64,000 nucleotides of DNA from Utricularia gibba (taxonomy: Eukaryota > Streptophyta > Magnoliopsida > Lamiales > Lentibulariaceae): positions 2,542,001-2,606,000 of the forward strand of contig NEEC01000004.1 of NCBI GenBank assembly GCA_002189035.1, written 5' to 3'. Both the position numbers and the translations under genes were made by a program. The notes under the pieces are model-generated. The model searched no databases and was not told the DNA's origin. It saw only the letters and a program-made list of their open reading frames with translations. The stretch's first letter is position 1; the number at the start of each line of letters is the position of its first letter. Below are positions 12,852 to 22,929 of the stretch, one piece after another.

Positions 12852-14338
12852 CAACTATCTAACACCAAAATTAACAAATTACACATCATTTTCCTGAAAA
12901 CCAACGGAAAGAGAACATGGCAACTCCACTACTCACGAAATAGACGAGATAAAGCGAGTTACAAAAAAGGATGATTCTCGTAAGCATACCCGCAAAATGC
13001 CGTCTGGAAATTGAATCGGGAAGTTATTATAAACCGCTTCGCTATGAATCTCCTCTCGATTCCCAAATCAAACACCGACCGTCGTCGGAGTAACGACGGT
13101 GCTGCTGGATAGCCGCAGCAAGGGTTTGGTTTTTGGAATAACCGGTAAGGTGGGTGTTCTACGCAAATGACACAAAAGCCCCTATAATCGACAAGGCCTT
13201 ATTTTAAGTGGTCCTTTCTATATAACTCAACCCATATAATGACTAAGTGACCTGGTTGGTTACAACTAAGGGGTTCACGGTCCTGGATATATGGATATGA
13301 ATACGAGTATTCGCGAAAGTTAAATGTAGAGTACATATGGTGTTATGTGGAAATTTAATGGCTCAATCAAGTAATATGGACACTACATATAAAGGCTTAT
13401 CTGAAAACAATTTAACTATAACAAGTGTTGAAACCAATTCACTAGTTCTTAATCCCACCTCCTATGCATCTATAACTCAAACAAGGTATAAAAAAGATTA
13501 GATGTTCTGAAACCTTAATTGTTTCATACATATTTGTTTAGGATTTTATGTTATCAGTAAATTTAGAAATTAAAGTATGATTTTGTGTAATTTGAGAATT
13601 ATTAGATGAGTTTAAGTCTGTTTTTCATAAAAAGTTAAGGTCAAATGTTGATGTTGATTATTTTTTTATAAAAAAATGTTGATATTGATCAAATGTAATT
13701 TCAATTGGAAAATCACGATAACACAATGTTCGAGCCAAGGGGTAAAAAAAAGAGTCTAGGATTATGAACAAGTAAAAGGGTTGGATCTATCTTTTTCAAG
13801 CAAAACGCGGAACAAAAAAAAAGGGAGGACACAACAATGAAGGACAACTCAAACCGCACCTAATCTACTAGACCATCTTAGATACAAAGCAAAACCTAGA
13901 TGACCCACCCATAAGGAAGGAAGAAAGTATCTAAAGAGGAAGAAGAGAGAATTGAAAGCAACTACTAACCATATTTTTGAACACACAGAATGAGAAAAAA
14001 AGGAAGGGGATTATTACTGGAGAATTAAATTAATTTTTTTCAGCTTAAGTTGGATTAGTTACGGAAAAGAAGGTGCATCCGAAATTACACCAACCAATAG
14101 AGTTACAAAAAACATGGATCAGGCGATGCGAATCCTTGGGATCATTAAGAGTTCGTCAAATTAACGCCTACCGATGAGTTGGAGATTAGTGCGGACAAAT
14201 TTCATCACTTGGGTTCGCCCGGTAAACCTGTTTCATCTGCAGCCTTCACTCCTTTTTCCTGGCGCAAGCCATCTGTTTGGCGGTGAGTAAACTGTAAACT
14301 CTTTCCACAAGGGGGTTATGCTTGTATTCAGCTGAAAA
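12852..14338. other. Spacer with divergent 5' regions
   Basis: 12.85-13.15 kb looks like 5' UTR/promoter of the small membrane protein gene (minus strand). 13.2-14.1 kb is AT-rich with no coding signal. 14.1-14.34 kb is the upstream region of the ANTH gene. No mobile element with clear ends was seen. Confidence 0.45.
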
Positions 14339-15307
14339 TTGAGCATGATAAGGAACGCGATTGGGGGGGTGAAGGATCAAGCATCAATTTGGAATGCAAA
14401 GATATGTAGCAAGTTGGAGCGGGGGCTAGAAATCAAAGTACTGAAAGCGACCAGCCATGAAGATACCCCCGCCCCAGAGAAATACTTGAGGGATATTCTC
14501 CGGATAACGTCACATTCCCATGACAATGTGACAACTTGTGTATCCTTGATATCCAAGAGGTTGAGGAAAACCCGTGACTGGATTGTGTCCCTCAAGTGTT
14601 TGATGCTCCTTCACCGGCTACTCAATGAGGGAGGTCACGTTCTCCGAGTGGAGATTCTATTTGCTTTTGGAAATGGAACCATGCCGCCGCTGAAATCTTC
14701 TGATGAAGCTCAGTCCAGCTCTTGGGACCATTCTACGTTTATCAAGACCTATGCAATGTACTTGCAAGAGAAGCTTGCATTCGCGGAAATAGAGCTTCGT
14801 AGGAATAATCGCAACTGCGGTGATGTGGGTGCCAAGTCAATGCAGGAGAATGCATCCATTTTGAAAAAGATGGAACATCTGCAAAGGCTTTTGGATAAGC
14901 TCTTGATATGTCGCCCTGCAGGATATGCAAAGAGCGAGCACATGATTTTGGTGGCAGTGTACACTATACTGAAGGAGAGCTTTCTTCTTTACACCGAAAC
15001 CAGGGCAACGCTGGGCCTTATCCTCGACAGGTTTTCTGATATGGACCATGTGTGCTGTGCTTTCGGCATTGAGTTGTATGTAATTGCTGAGAAACAGATG
15101 GAGGAGCTGGTTACGTTCCACAACTGGTGCAAGGATTTGGGTGTGGGCAGGTCTTGGGAGTATCCCAACGTAGAAAAGGTTGACAGAAATGCAATAACAA
15201 GGCTGCAACTCTTTCTCAAGGGTCGAGAGGTTAAGAGCAGCGAAGTTGAGGAGGAGGGAGATTTGGTTGAATTGAGGGAGGGGGAAGGTGCCCAATTGCA
15301 TTGTTAA
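14339..15307 (+). CDS. ANTH-domain clathrin assembly protein (AP180/CALM-like), intronless
   Basis: The 322-aa open frame is continuous. Plant AP180-like proteins bind PI(4,5)P2 through the ANTH domain and recruit clathrin, or retrieve SNAREs, during endocytosis. Residues about 25-150 form the first ANTH helices: KATSHEDTPAPEKYLRDIL contains the lipid-binding Lys cluster in reduced form, followed by LISKRLRKTRDWIVSLKCLMLLHRLLNEGG. The helical repeat continues to about residue 290 (FILKTYAMYLQEKL-like and LYVIAEKQMEELVTFHNWCKDLGVGRSWEYP). The tail is short, acidic and without NPF, DPF or clear clathrin-box motifs. This resembles the short single-exon group around At4g40080 rather than full AP180. 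The start at 14339 gives MSMIRNAIGGVKDQAS, the usual beginning of this group. Confidence 0.88.
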   Translation: MSMIRNAIGGVKDQASIWNAKICSKLERGLEIKVLKATSHEDTPAPEKYLRDILRITSHSHDNVTTCVSLISKRLRKTRDWIVSLKCLMLLHRLLNEGGHVLRVEILFAFGNGTMPPLKSSDEAQSSSWDHSTFIKTYAMYLQEKLAFAEIELRRNNRNCGDVGAKSMQENASILKKMEHLQRLLDKLLICRPAGYAKSEHMILVAVYTILKESFLLYTETRATLGLILDRFSDMDHVCCAFGIELYVIAEKQMEELVTFHNWCKDLGVGRSWEYPNVEKVDRNAITRLQLFLKGREVKSSEVEEEGDLVELREGEGAQLHC

Positions 15308-15425
15308 GGGAGATGTAGAAAACTAGAGCAAATAAAGTAGGCTGATGGGGAAGATGTGGAATGACCACCAAATGCAAAAAAACTCTGGCCTTTTTTTTTC
15401 AACATCGGAGATGATTGCGTTTTTA

Positions 15426-15477
15426 AAAGATACCAATCATGGGTGATTGCATTGAATCACCCATGATTGATATCTTT
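15426..15477. repeat. 23-bp near-perfect inverted repeat (hairpin) 3' of the ANTH gene
   Basis: The left arm 15426-15448 and right arm 15455-15477 are complementary at 22 of 23 positions around the six-base loop GCATTG. It lies about 120 bp past the ANTH stop codon, probably in its 3' UTR. Function is unknown; possibilities are an mRNA 3' hairpin, a small-RNA precursor or a tiny transposon footprint. Confidence 0.85.
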
Positions 15478-15757
15478 TTGATGTTTTCCAACTTACCTTT
15501 TGTCCGATATTGGAACAGTATTACATGCAAGATCATATTTTCTCCTCTCTGAATACCAGCCTCAATTTAAAACAGTCAGCCCAAGAGTTTTCTCTGACTG
15601 AGCACAGCTCCAGAAATGAGCATAAGTAAACAAACCGACTCCAAAACGCCCTCTGTCTCAAATCATGATTCATGAACCACTTGGGTGAAAACCGGTTGGT
15701 TTCTTGATTCATGCATGAGCCTTTTGGGTTCTCGTAGATACATGTAGGAGCCTAGTG

Positions 15758-15765
15758 TATAAATA
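15758..15765 (+). promoter_or_regulatory. TATA box upstream of small ORF
   Basis: TATAAATA stands about 95 bp before the ATG at 15853. Plant start sites fall 25-35 bp after the TATA box, so this would give a 5' UTR of about 60 bases. Assignment is by position only. Confidence 0.45.
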
Positions 15766-15852
15766 CTACTCTGATGTTTTGATCCCACTCACTCTACATA
15801 TACCTCTTCCTTGTGCTGCTTTTATCCGAAGCAAAAAATATCCCTTTCTGCC

Positions 15853-16062
15853 ATGGATAAACACTGCTGCACGGGATGCGCCGGAATCGACCAGAACTAT
15901 AGTTGTCGCAACCATTTGTTTGCCCACCACAGCAGCACCGTCCCTCCTGCCGCAACTGTGAAGAAGGAAGAGAAAGCTTCTGGTACAGTGGCTCTAGCGA
16001 CCGTGGCACCTGTTGCTGTTAAGCAGGAGGAGAGGGCGACAGTGAAGGCAAGCCCCTTCTAG
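15853..16062 (+). CDS. Small hypothetical protein, Cys-rich N-terminus, Ala/Val/Lys/Glu-rich tail (69 aa)
   Basis: The ATG stands in a good plant context (GCCATGG). The product starts MDKHCCTGCAG, has a fourth cysteine in NYSCRNH, a His-rich link (HLFAHHSS), then a low-complexity tail built from PPAATVKKEEKASG and TVAPVAVKQEERATVK. The tail contains two similar units (VKKEEKA and VKQEERA), suggesting internal duplication. Four Cys and four His near the N-terminus could bind metal, but it does not match metallothionein spacing I know. A TATA box lies at the right distance upstream. I do not recognise a family. It may be a young or lineage-specific gene, or a chance ORF. Confidence 0.4.
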   Translation: MDKHCCTGCAGIDQNYSCRNHLFAHHSSTVPPAATVKKEEKASGTVALATVAPVAVKQEERATVKASPF

Positions 16063-16506
16063 ATGGATCATATGTACCCAAAGAGTAATGGCCATTGTAG
16101 AGAGGTTCCCTCTCAATGATCTAATTCTAAATAAATGGGTCCTTCCCGTTGTTTGGCGGTTTTCATGAAACGCAATAGCTAAACTTTTTAACTGATTGTT
16201 TAAAAAAAACTGAATGGCTAAAAATGTTGAATACACTAATGTACCCATAAACAGCAAAAAGGTATCTTCAGTATGGGTACCTCTGTCATGTCATCTTATG
16301 CTGAGTGGGGATTCTCAGATTACTTACTTCGAAGCCCAGTATGCACAAGCTATTTTTCTGTGATAACCACAGGATGTATCTATGAGGTATGGCTCTTCCC
16401 CATGTGGATGAGCCACTGATCTCGCCCTTGGCAAGATGTTATGATCACAAGTGGCACCGATCATACCTCCACTTCAGGGGTTCTCAACACCTCTTCAGAA
16501 GAAAAA
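16063..16506. other. Spacer between convergent small ORF and PPR gene
   Basis: No coding or repeat structure recognised; it should carry the two 3' UTRs. Confidence 0.5.
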
Positions 16507-18728
16507 TCAATGGACAGCCTCAGATTTATGTGGTAAGGGGTTCAACTGCAGTCCCCTGTCTTTATATTTAAACAAAATATCTTGAGCTTCTTGATTTCTC
16601 TGAGCCTTGATAAACGAACCTATGAAATGACATGTTCGCACATCAGGCTTGCACCCATTAGCCTCCATAGAATAAAGCAACCGTAAAGCTTCAGCAAGCT
16701 TCCCAGATTCACAAAATGCGTTAATAAATGCAATATATGTGAAGTTATCTGGGCAAATTCCCATTGTTATCATGCATCTGAGAAGCCTCTGTGCCTCTGC
16801 AATCTTATGAACTTTGCAGTACATCTGTATTAGGGCATTGAAGGTGAAGACATCAGGCCTTATTCCATCAACTTGCATTTTTCTGAAGAGTTTAACTGCC
16901 TCAGAAACCTTCCTAGAAATGCATAATGCGCGGATCAAGGTATTATATATAACAGCATTCGGAGGTATTTCCCATGAAATCATTTCCAGAAAGCAGTCAA
17001 AAGCATCAGCAATCTGGTTTACTTGGGAAAGGACATCAATTATTGAACTGAAGGTGAACACATCTGGTTTAAAACCATGTTCTAATAGCATTAATAACAT
17101 CTCTCGCGCCTTAGTTGCATCCCTACAGTTGCAGTATCCCGAAATAAGGGTGTTAAAAGTCACAAGACTGGGCAAAAAATGACTTCCAGACATCATTTCT
17201 AAAGTTTTCATTGCTCTGTTCATCATTTTAGCTTTGCAGAAGCAATCAATCACCATGTTGTACGAGAACACACTTGCAATAAGCCCTTCCTTGAGAACCC
17301 AACTGAAATATAGATTTCCCTTTTCTTCTCTCCCTTCTCTGTACAAATTCTCAATAAGTGCTAGACGAGTACTCAAATTCAAATCTGCACCATGGCTAAT
17401 AAAAAATTCAAATATTTCACATTTTTCCTCCATATCTGACGCTTTCAGTAAGCATGTTATCACCATGTTAGATACTGAACTGTTAGGAACATACCCTAAG
17501 TTAAATGATGCCCTCAGAAACTTGATCAGGTGATCTGATGAAGAGTTGCAGCAAAGGCTATAAACAATGCTGTCATAGACTACTTTAGGAAGATTCTGCT
17601 CTTTATTCACCCATCCAAACAAGGACTCAAAGGCTTCACTGGAAGGCAGAGAATGAAAAACTCCATTGATTAATGATCGATACGTCGCATCATTTGGCCT
17701 TGCATCCCTTGCCTTCATTGTTTCCAGAATCCTGAAGGCTTCATCCACTCTCTTGGCACGGCAGTATCCATCTATCATAATGGTATAAGTGAAGACGTTA
17801 GGTGAGTAACCCAACCTTCCATTTGTTTGACAAGACGAGGAGCCTCATCAAGTACACTAGCCTTCAACACCCCATGAATCAAGATGTTGTATGTAAACCT
17901 ATCTCTGGCACAATTATCCACCTCCATTTGCTGAAACTTGAGGTAAGCCAAATCCAGTGAATTCGATTTTACAAGCCCATCTATCACGGCGTTGTAGAGT
18001 CTTGTGCTAGGTAGAATTCCCAAATAAGAAATTTGATCAAAAACTTCCGAACAATACTTAGCCAATCCCAGCCTTCCCCAACTACCTATCAAAATGCAGA
18101 GCAAGTCTTCGTTAAATCCGTATCCTGAACACCTGATATCTCTTACCAAGTCAGTAGACAACAAAACAGGCCCTTTCCTGAAAAGGACATCACTAAAAAC
18201 CCTTCTAATCGACTGATCCTTACAGAGTGACTCACTTACATTAAAAAGCCAAATGTAAAATCGTAAAACGGCTAACGCGTCCTCCTGCTTCTGCAAAATG
18301 CTAATCACAACTTGGGAATTCAAGCTGTGAACCCAAGACTTGAACTCATGGTTCAGCAGCAAATACCAATCTTTTTTTGACAGAATCTCGGTAATGCAAT
18401 GGTGGTCAATCGATTTTGACACAAACTTTTGCTGGGGAACAGAAAATCCTGCCTCACGCGTCGAAATTGATCCAAATTTCGAGCTTTTATTTTCAAGATT
18501 ACCTTTTGAAGCCCCAATACGATTCGGAAGAAGTTTTTCAGTGGATTTCGCCTTCAATAACCTCGAAATTTTCGGTCGCCTAGAACTCTGATCTATTCTC
18601 TGGAATTCAAATACCGTCTTTGAAGCCAAAGGTGAGAGCTTTCTCATGGGAGAAGGAAATACAGAGAAGAGTTCGCTGGCGCGCTGTCCGTGTTGGAAAG
18701 AGTCAGTCGAGCTTGGCATCCATCTCAC
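16507..18728 (-). CDS. PPR40: Pentatricopeptide repeat protein, PPR40 (At3g16890) orthologue, one frameshift
   Basis: This is a P-class PPR protein, about 740 aa if one frameshift is repaired. Arabidopsis PPR40 is mitochondrial, associates with complex III and affects ROS and stress responses. Two overlapping open frames (18728-17775 and 17814-16507) make one protein. The N-terminal half carries KKDWYLLLNHEFKSW, FRKGPVLLS, IGSWGRLGLAKYCSEVFDQI and STRLYNAVIDGLVKSNSLDL, closely matching my memory of PPR40. The second half begins GYSPNVFTYTIMIDGYCRAK and continues with about ten 35-residue repeats (e.g. IRPDVFTFNALIQMYCKVHK). The break falls at QMEG-GYSPN in the middle of a repeat. One additional G in the run at 17810-17812 restores the frame. 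The first ~80 residues are basic and Ser-rich, compatible with a mitochondrial presequence. No intron is needed, as usual for this family. Confidence 0.88.
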
Positions 18729-21208
18729 TCTGGAGAAGACATGAGGATGAACGCTGGAAACTGAAAGGTAACGCAGGCAGATGATAGTTGTATAATTGTC
18801 GCGTTTTATTTCGTTAGAAACTTTGATGAGTCATGTGCGAGTCACGTGATTGTGTAGTTTAAATACGTATTACACATAAACAAAGACGGTTGACAATCGT
18901 TCCATTGTTTGAATTCATGATGCACATTTGGTTAAGCGGAAATCCTTTTCATACATCTCTAATTGATACAATTAATGATAAATGATAGATATCAGTAAAG
19001 AATTATGCGCCCATTCATGAATTGATAGTTTCCATCAATCAATTTGTTCGATTTGCAGTCAATATAAAACTATAACCATGATCATGTATTACTTGGATGC
19101 TTTCATATTTGTTGGTTAATACTGTTAAGTACAGTATTTAAAAAATTATAATTGATCATTTGGAAGCACGAATCATTTATAATAAAATAAATATCAGATT
19201 CAATCACAGTTTGATGTTTTCCTAGGCATTTAAAACATTGGTTAAGTTTGATTGAAGGTTCTATCGTTCCATTGTTTCTATATAACGCACATGTCACCTT
19301 AACCGGTGATCAGGTCGAACGAACCTTGAAAGGAATTATTGCCATTGCAACCAATTATGCACACCTCACCACTCACAATTGAATATAAAATGTTTCTTAG
19401 TCTATTAATTAACTAACTATGCATCACATAGAGCACTATTTTGATGAAAAAAAACATCTAATCTGTAAAACTCAAATAATGTTCATATCAAAGTCGCTAT
19501 AAATTTCATAGAATAACAAATGGTGTTCTTTGGATGGAATCGCATTGGATTGAAACAGAAGAAACAGTGAGGAAGAAGCCTGGGGTTTCTGCGTATGTTT
19601 TTCTAGGTATTGTTTCTGTAAAACCCAAGGAAGATTGTATAAATTCACCGGTCATTGGATCTCCCCCTCCTTGGGATCCCGAGTGCACAAGGGAACTCCG
19701 ATATGGAATAAAGTCTGCTGCACCACCTGATACCTGTACCAGGAATCAAGGGATGATGCTGGTCCACTACTTGGACACTGTTTGGCCCATAGGGCTTCCT
19801 TGATCAGGTGTCGGATGTTCTTGTGACGCGTCGAGTTGCTTAATGTCCTACTTGGAGGCCATGTGTCTTTTTGCAGGCCCATAACATTGAACGCTGTCAG
19901 GCTCTCTCAGTTTGTGCGCACGGGCATGGTCAATGAGATAGGGGATAACTTATTTTAAAGTCCATGTGTGAGATAAAAAAAAATCTTGTTATTTCCGTCA
20001 TGAATGAATCAGAATAATGTTTGGAAAGCAAAGGTATTCTAGCAAGTTAGAATTTCGAAATAAACTTGGTGAAATCCTGAAATCGCCCAATCAGGAACAT
20101 ACTCCCAACAAGTATAAAACAATGAAGGCAATGCAAGAGCAGTGAGGCCTAGTTCCCCACGTTAAGGTGGCCACCGAGAATTCAACTTGATGAAGAGCTA
20201 AATCATTTCAGTGGCCTCTGCTAACACTAATCACAGAGATAGATATTCCTCCCAAAACCTTGTTTGAGTTGGGACTATCTATAACCTTAAGGAAGATCTG
20301 TCAATGCTCCCTCTAATCAAATGGATGCAGCTTTAGCAAGAGGGGCATAGCTTGTTAGAAATTCTGAGGGTATTTTGCATAGGGGAGTACCTCTAATGTT
20401 AGAAAGTATCATGCATCATCCAATAGAGTACTACAGGGAAGTACCTCTAACACGCTAAAGGGGAGTATATCTAACACGCTAATGGATGGAAAATTCTATA
20501 GATATGCAAAGTTTAAAGGTTATTTTCATTAAAATTAATTTGTAAACTGAAAAAAATAAACTATATTTTATTTACAAAGAAATTAATGTAGCAATAGTAA
20601 ATTTAAATTAATCACACATAGAGCAAACAATTTTCAGTTGTTGGTTTTATGTGTGAATTAGATTAAATGGGAGTTTTCTGAAAGTAGATTTTTATGCTAA
20701 ATTAAATCGATAAAAGACTTCTAATGGTTTTTAAAACTAATAGTAGATAACGAAGTACGTAAATTAGATGATAAAAGTATTTGAACACGTTGAAAATTGA
20801 AAACACTAAACGAAAATAATGTGCATGCTCACAAAATATGATGCGAGAAACAAGATTTGTGAGAAAAGTAAAATATTTGTTCGATTCTCCACTTATATGT
20901 TTTTCCTATCTTCTTCTTCTCAAAATGCAGGTTACTAGGTATTCTTGTATTTCATTCAAGTTTCATTGCACTTCTAACATCGGAGATTAGTTCCACTGTC
21001 ATGTCGGAATGCTCTCCTTCATCTTCTCTTCCACTCGAATTGCAAGAATGCTCTCTCTAGAGAAAAATCTCTCTGCAACATAAGAATTCTCTGGACAAAA
21101 AAGTCTCCAAAGCAGCCAACTTGTTTGATTGTTCTGGTATTTCAAATATTTTATAGAGAAAGGAATTATATAGGAAGTAGATCTTTTCCTACCCACAAGC
21201 ATGGGGGC
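18729..21208. other. Spacer, AT-rich, no gene recognised
   Basis: 18.73-18.9 kb should contain the PPR gene promoter (minus strand). 19.5-19.9 kb has higher GC and open frames of 60-90 codons on both strands that match no family I know; it may be old retroelement DNA. 20.35-20.5 kb holds three diverged copies of a unit like GGGGAGTACCTCTAACACGC, the last two about 28 bases apart. The rest is AT-rich. Confidence 0.4.
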
Positions 21209-21618
21209 AATGCATGATGTGTTTCACATCTCGCAACTAAGAAGGTAAATCCCCTCGTCAGATATGGAGATCAAGACAAATGGCTTCGTGCTAAGGGAGA
21301 ATTTGACGTACCAGAACAAGCCTCTAAGGATATTGGATTGAAAGGTCATTATGGTAAATAGGAAACCGGTATGGTGGGTAAAGGTACAATGGATGGGATG
21401 CGGCATAGAGGAGTCCACATGGGAGAAGAAGATCGTCATGCAGGCAGAGTTCTCGACGATCACGGATGGTTAAGTTTCAGAGATGAAACTTCTTTAAGTG
21501 GGGGAGTTTGTAACGATCTCGGAACAAGGTACTAACACTATCCTCAACCTTGCTTGATTTATGTGCATTTGGGATGGAATGGGAGTATTGGATCGAGAGA
21601 TGCTCGAGACAAGTCTAA
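21209..21618 (+). mobile_element. Ty3/gypsy relic: polyprotein C-terminus, polypurine tract and LTR start
   Basis: The plus-strand reading VFHISQLRR, then VLRENLTYQNKPLRILD, then NRKPVWWVKVQWMG and EESTWEKK is the C-terminal chromodomain-like end of a gypsy polyprotein (family pattern VFHVSxLRK, LREDLTYEEQPVxILD, VKVLWxNHxxEEATWE). Several stops interrupt it. A purine tract AAGTGGGGGAG (about 21496-21506) is followed at 21509 by TGTAACGATC, the expected polypurine tract and LTR start. The LTR is interrupted at 21619 by a DNA transposon. Confidence 0.8.
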
Positions 21619-22474
21619 GGGTGCGTTTGGTTGTTAGGTTTAGGTGGGTTGCGGCGTGGGTTTAGACATAAACCCACGTTTGGTTCATGGGTTTTAGGCA
21701 TGTAAAAATAAACCCGTCTATTGACTATATATCGGGCGGGAACCCGTCGAGCTGGGTTTAGCTAAACCCATGGGAGGAGGTCAGTTTAGCTAAACAAGGC
21801 TTGTTGCTTCCAATGTTACCCTCGCATCATCCAACTTTGAACGCAGATCTACAAACTAGAAGCTTTGTTCGTGAATTACCGGTGGCATCGCATGTAGTTT
21901 GGGCGCAAAGGGTGGGTCTTCCAGTAAGTGTAGTTTGTCCACGGCAACACTGCATAATGTGTTTTTATCTGTGATTTTCCAATTTCAGAATCAGTGTTGC
22001 TGTGTGTGTGGATTTATTTTGCTCGATTTTTGCGACTGTTGAGGGGCCATGGATTTTTCCACAGCCTAGGCTATGCTACACACACCGCAACACCGCATGC
22101 TGCCTAATGCAATGCTCTGTTTTCCAAAAAGAAATGAGATAAAATACTGCAGTTATCCAGCTACATGTAACACTGCACTTGTTCGTACGTAGTGCTTCCC
22201 CATAGGATGTCGTAACACTGTCTACCTTACGTAGTGTTCATACCAGTTACATGTAGTTATTATCGGGGAAGACTATATTGGTAATTTCATATGAAAATTA
22301 ATCACAAACCCAAATTTTTTACCCACGTACTAAACGTGTATTCATCTTAAACCCTAATAACTTAAACTCATCAACCAAACACGAATTACACCCTCTAAAC
22401 CTATAAAATCGGGTTATCTAAACACAAATAAACTAAACTTGGGTTTAGGTCAAACCCAGCAACCAAACACGTCC
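21619..22474. mobile_element. PIF/Harbinger-like MITE with TAA target duplication
   Basis: The left end GGGTGCGTTTGGTTGTTAGG and the complement of the right end (GGACGTGTTTGGTTGCTGGG) form an imperfect terminal inverted repeat. Direct TAA duplications flank both sides (21616-21618 and 22475-22477), as expected for PIF/Harbinger (TWA) insertion. About 856 bp long, no transposase frame inside; non-autonomous. It sits in the LTR of the gypsy relic. Confidence 0.8.
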
Positions 22475-22589
22475 TAAGGGAAGCCAATTGTGTTGAAAAG
22501 AGGCTATCAAATTGGCAAGCAAGCCTAGCATGGGATGTGCATGAATAGCATGACATGACTGGCGAGACAGCAAGGGGAACAGCATGTGC

Positions 22590-22765
22590 AGTGTGTAGAG
22601 GCTAGGAGACAGTATCGCATGTATAGAGGCTAGCGGCACGAGACATGGCGCACATATAGGTTAGCGGGCGAGTAGGGATGCATTAGTCACGTAGAGGATA
22701 GTAGACGCAGAGGTTAGCATGCATAGATGCATAGAGAATGATGTGCATAGAGGCTAGCACGTGCG
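22590..22765. repeat. Degenerate tandem repeat, unit like GCATAGAGGCTAGCA
   Basis: At least six imperfect copies (TGTAGAGGCTAGG, TATAGAGGCTAGC, ACGTAGAGGATAGT, GCAGAGGTTAGC, GCATAGAGGCTAGC and similar) recur at irregular spacing. It is probably part of the LTR interrupted by the MITE at 21619. Confidence 0.6.
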
Positions 22766-22929
22766 TGTGACGATCTGCTAGGACACCCTTGTCGAGCGGG
22801 CCATCACCACACGTGTGCGGGTAGCGTGATTGCGCAGCACACTCCGCCTGTTCGGGCATCTCGTGCTCTGCATCCTGCACGCATGCTTGACACTGCCTCG
22901 CCCGTGTGCGGTGTTCCATCTCGCCAGAT

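Noticed and set aside
14837-15301. 154-codon minus-strand open frame
   Set aside because: Shadow of the intact ANTH gene on the plus strand.
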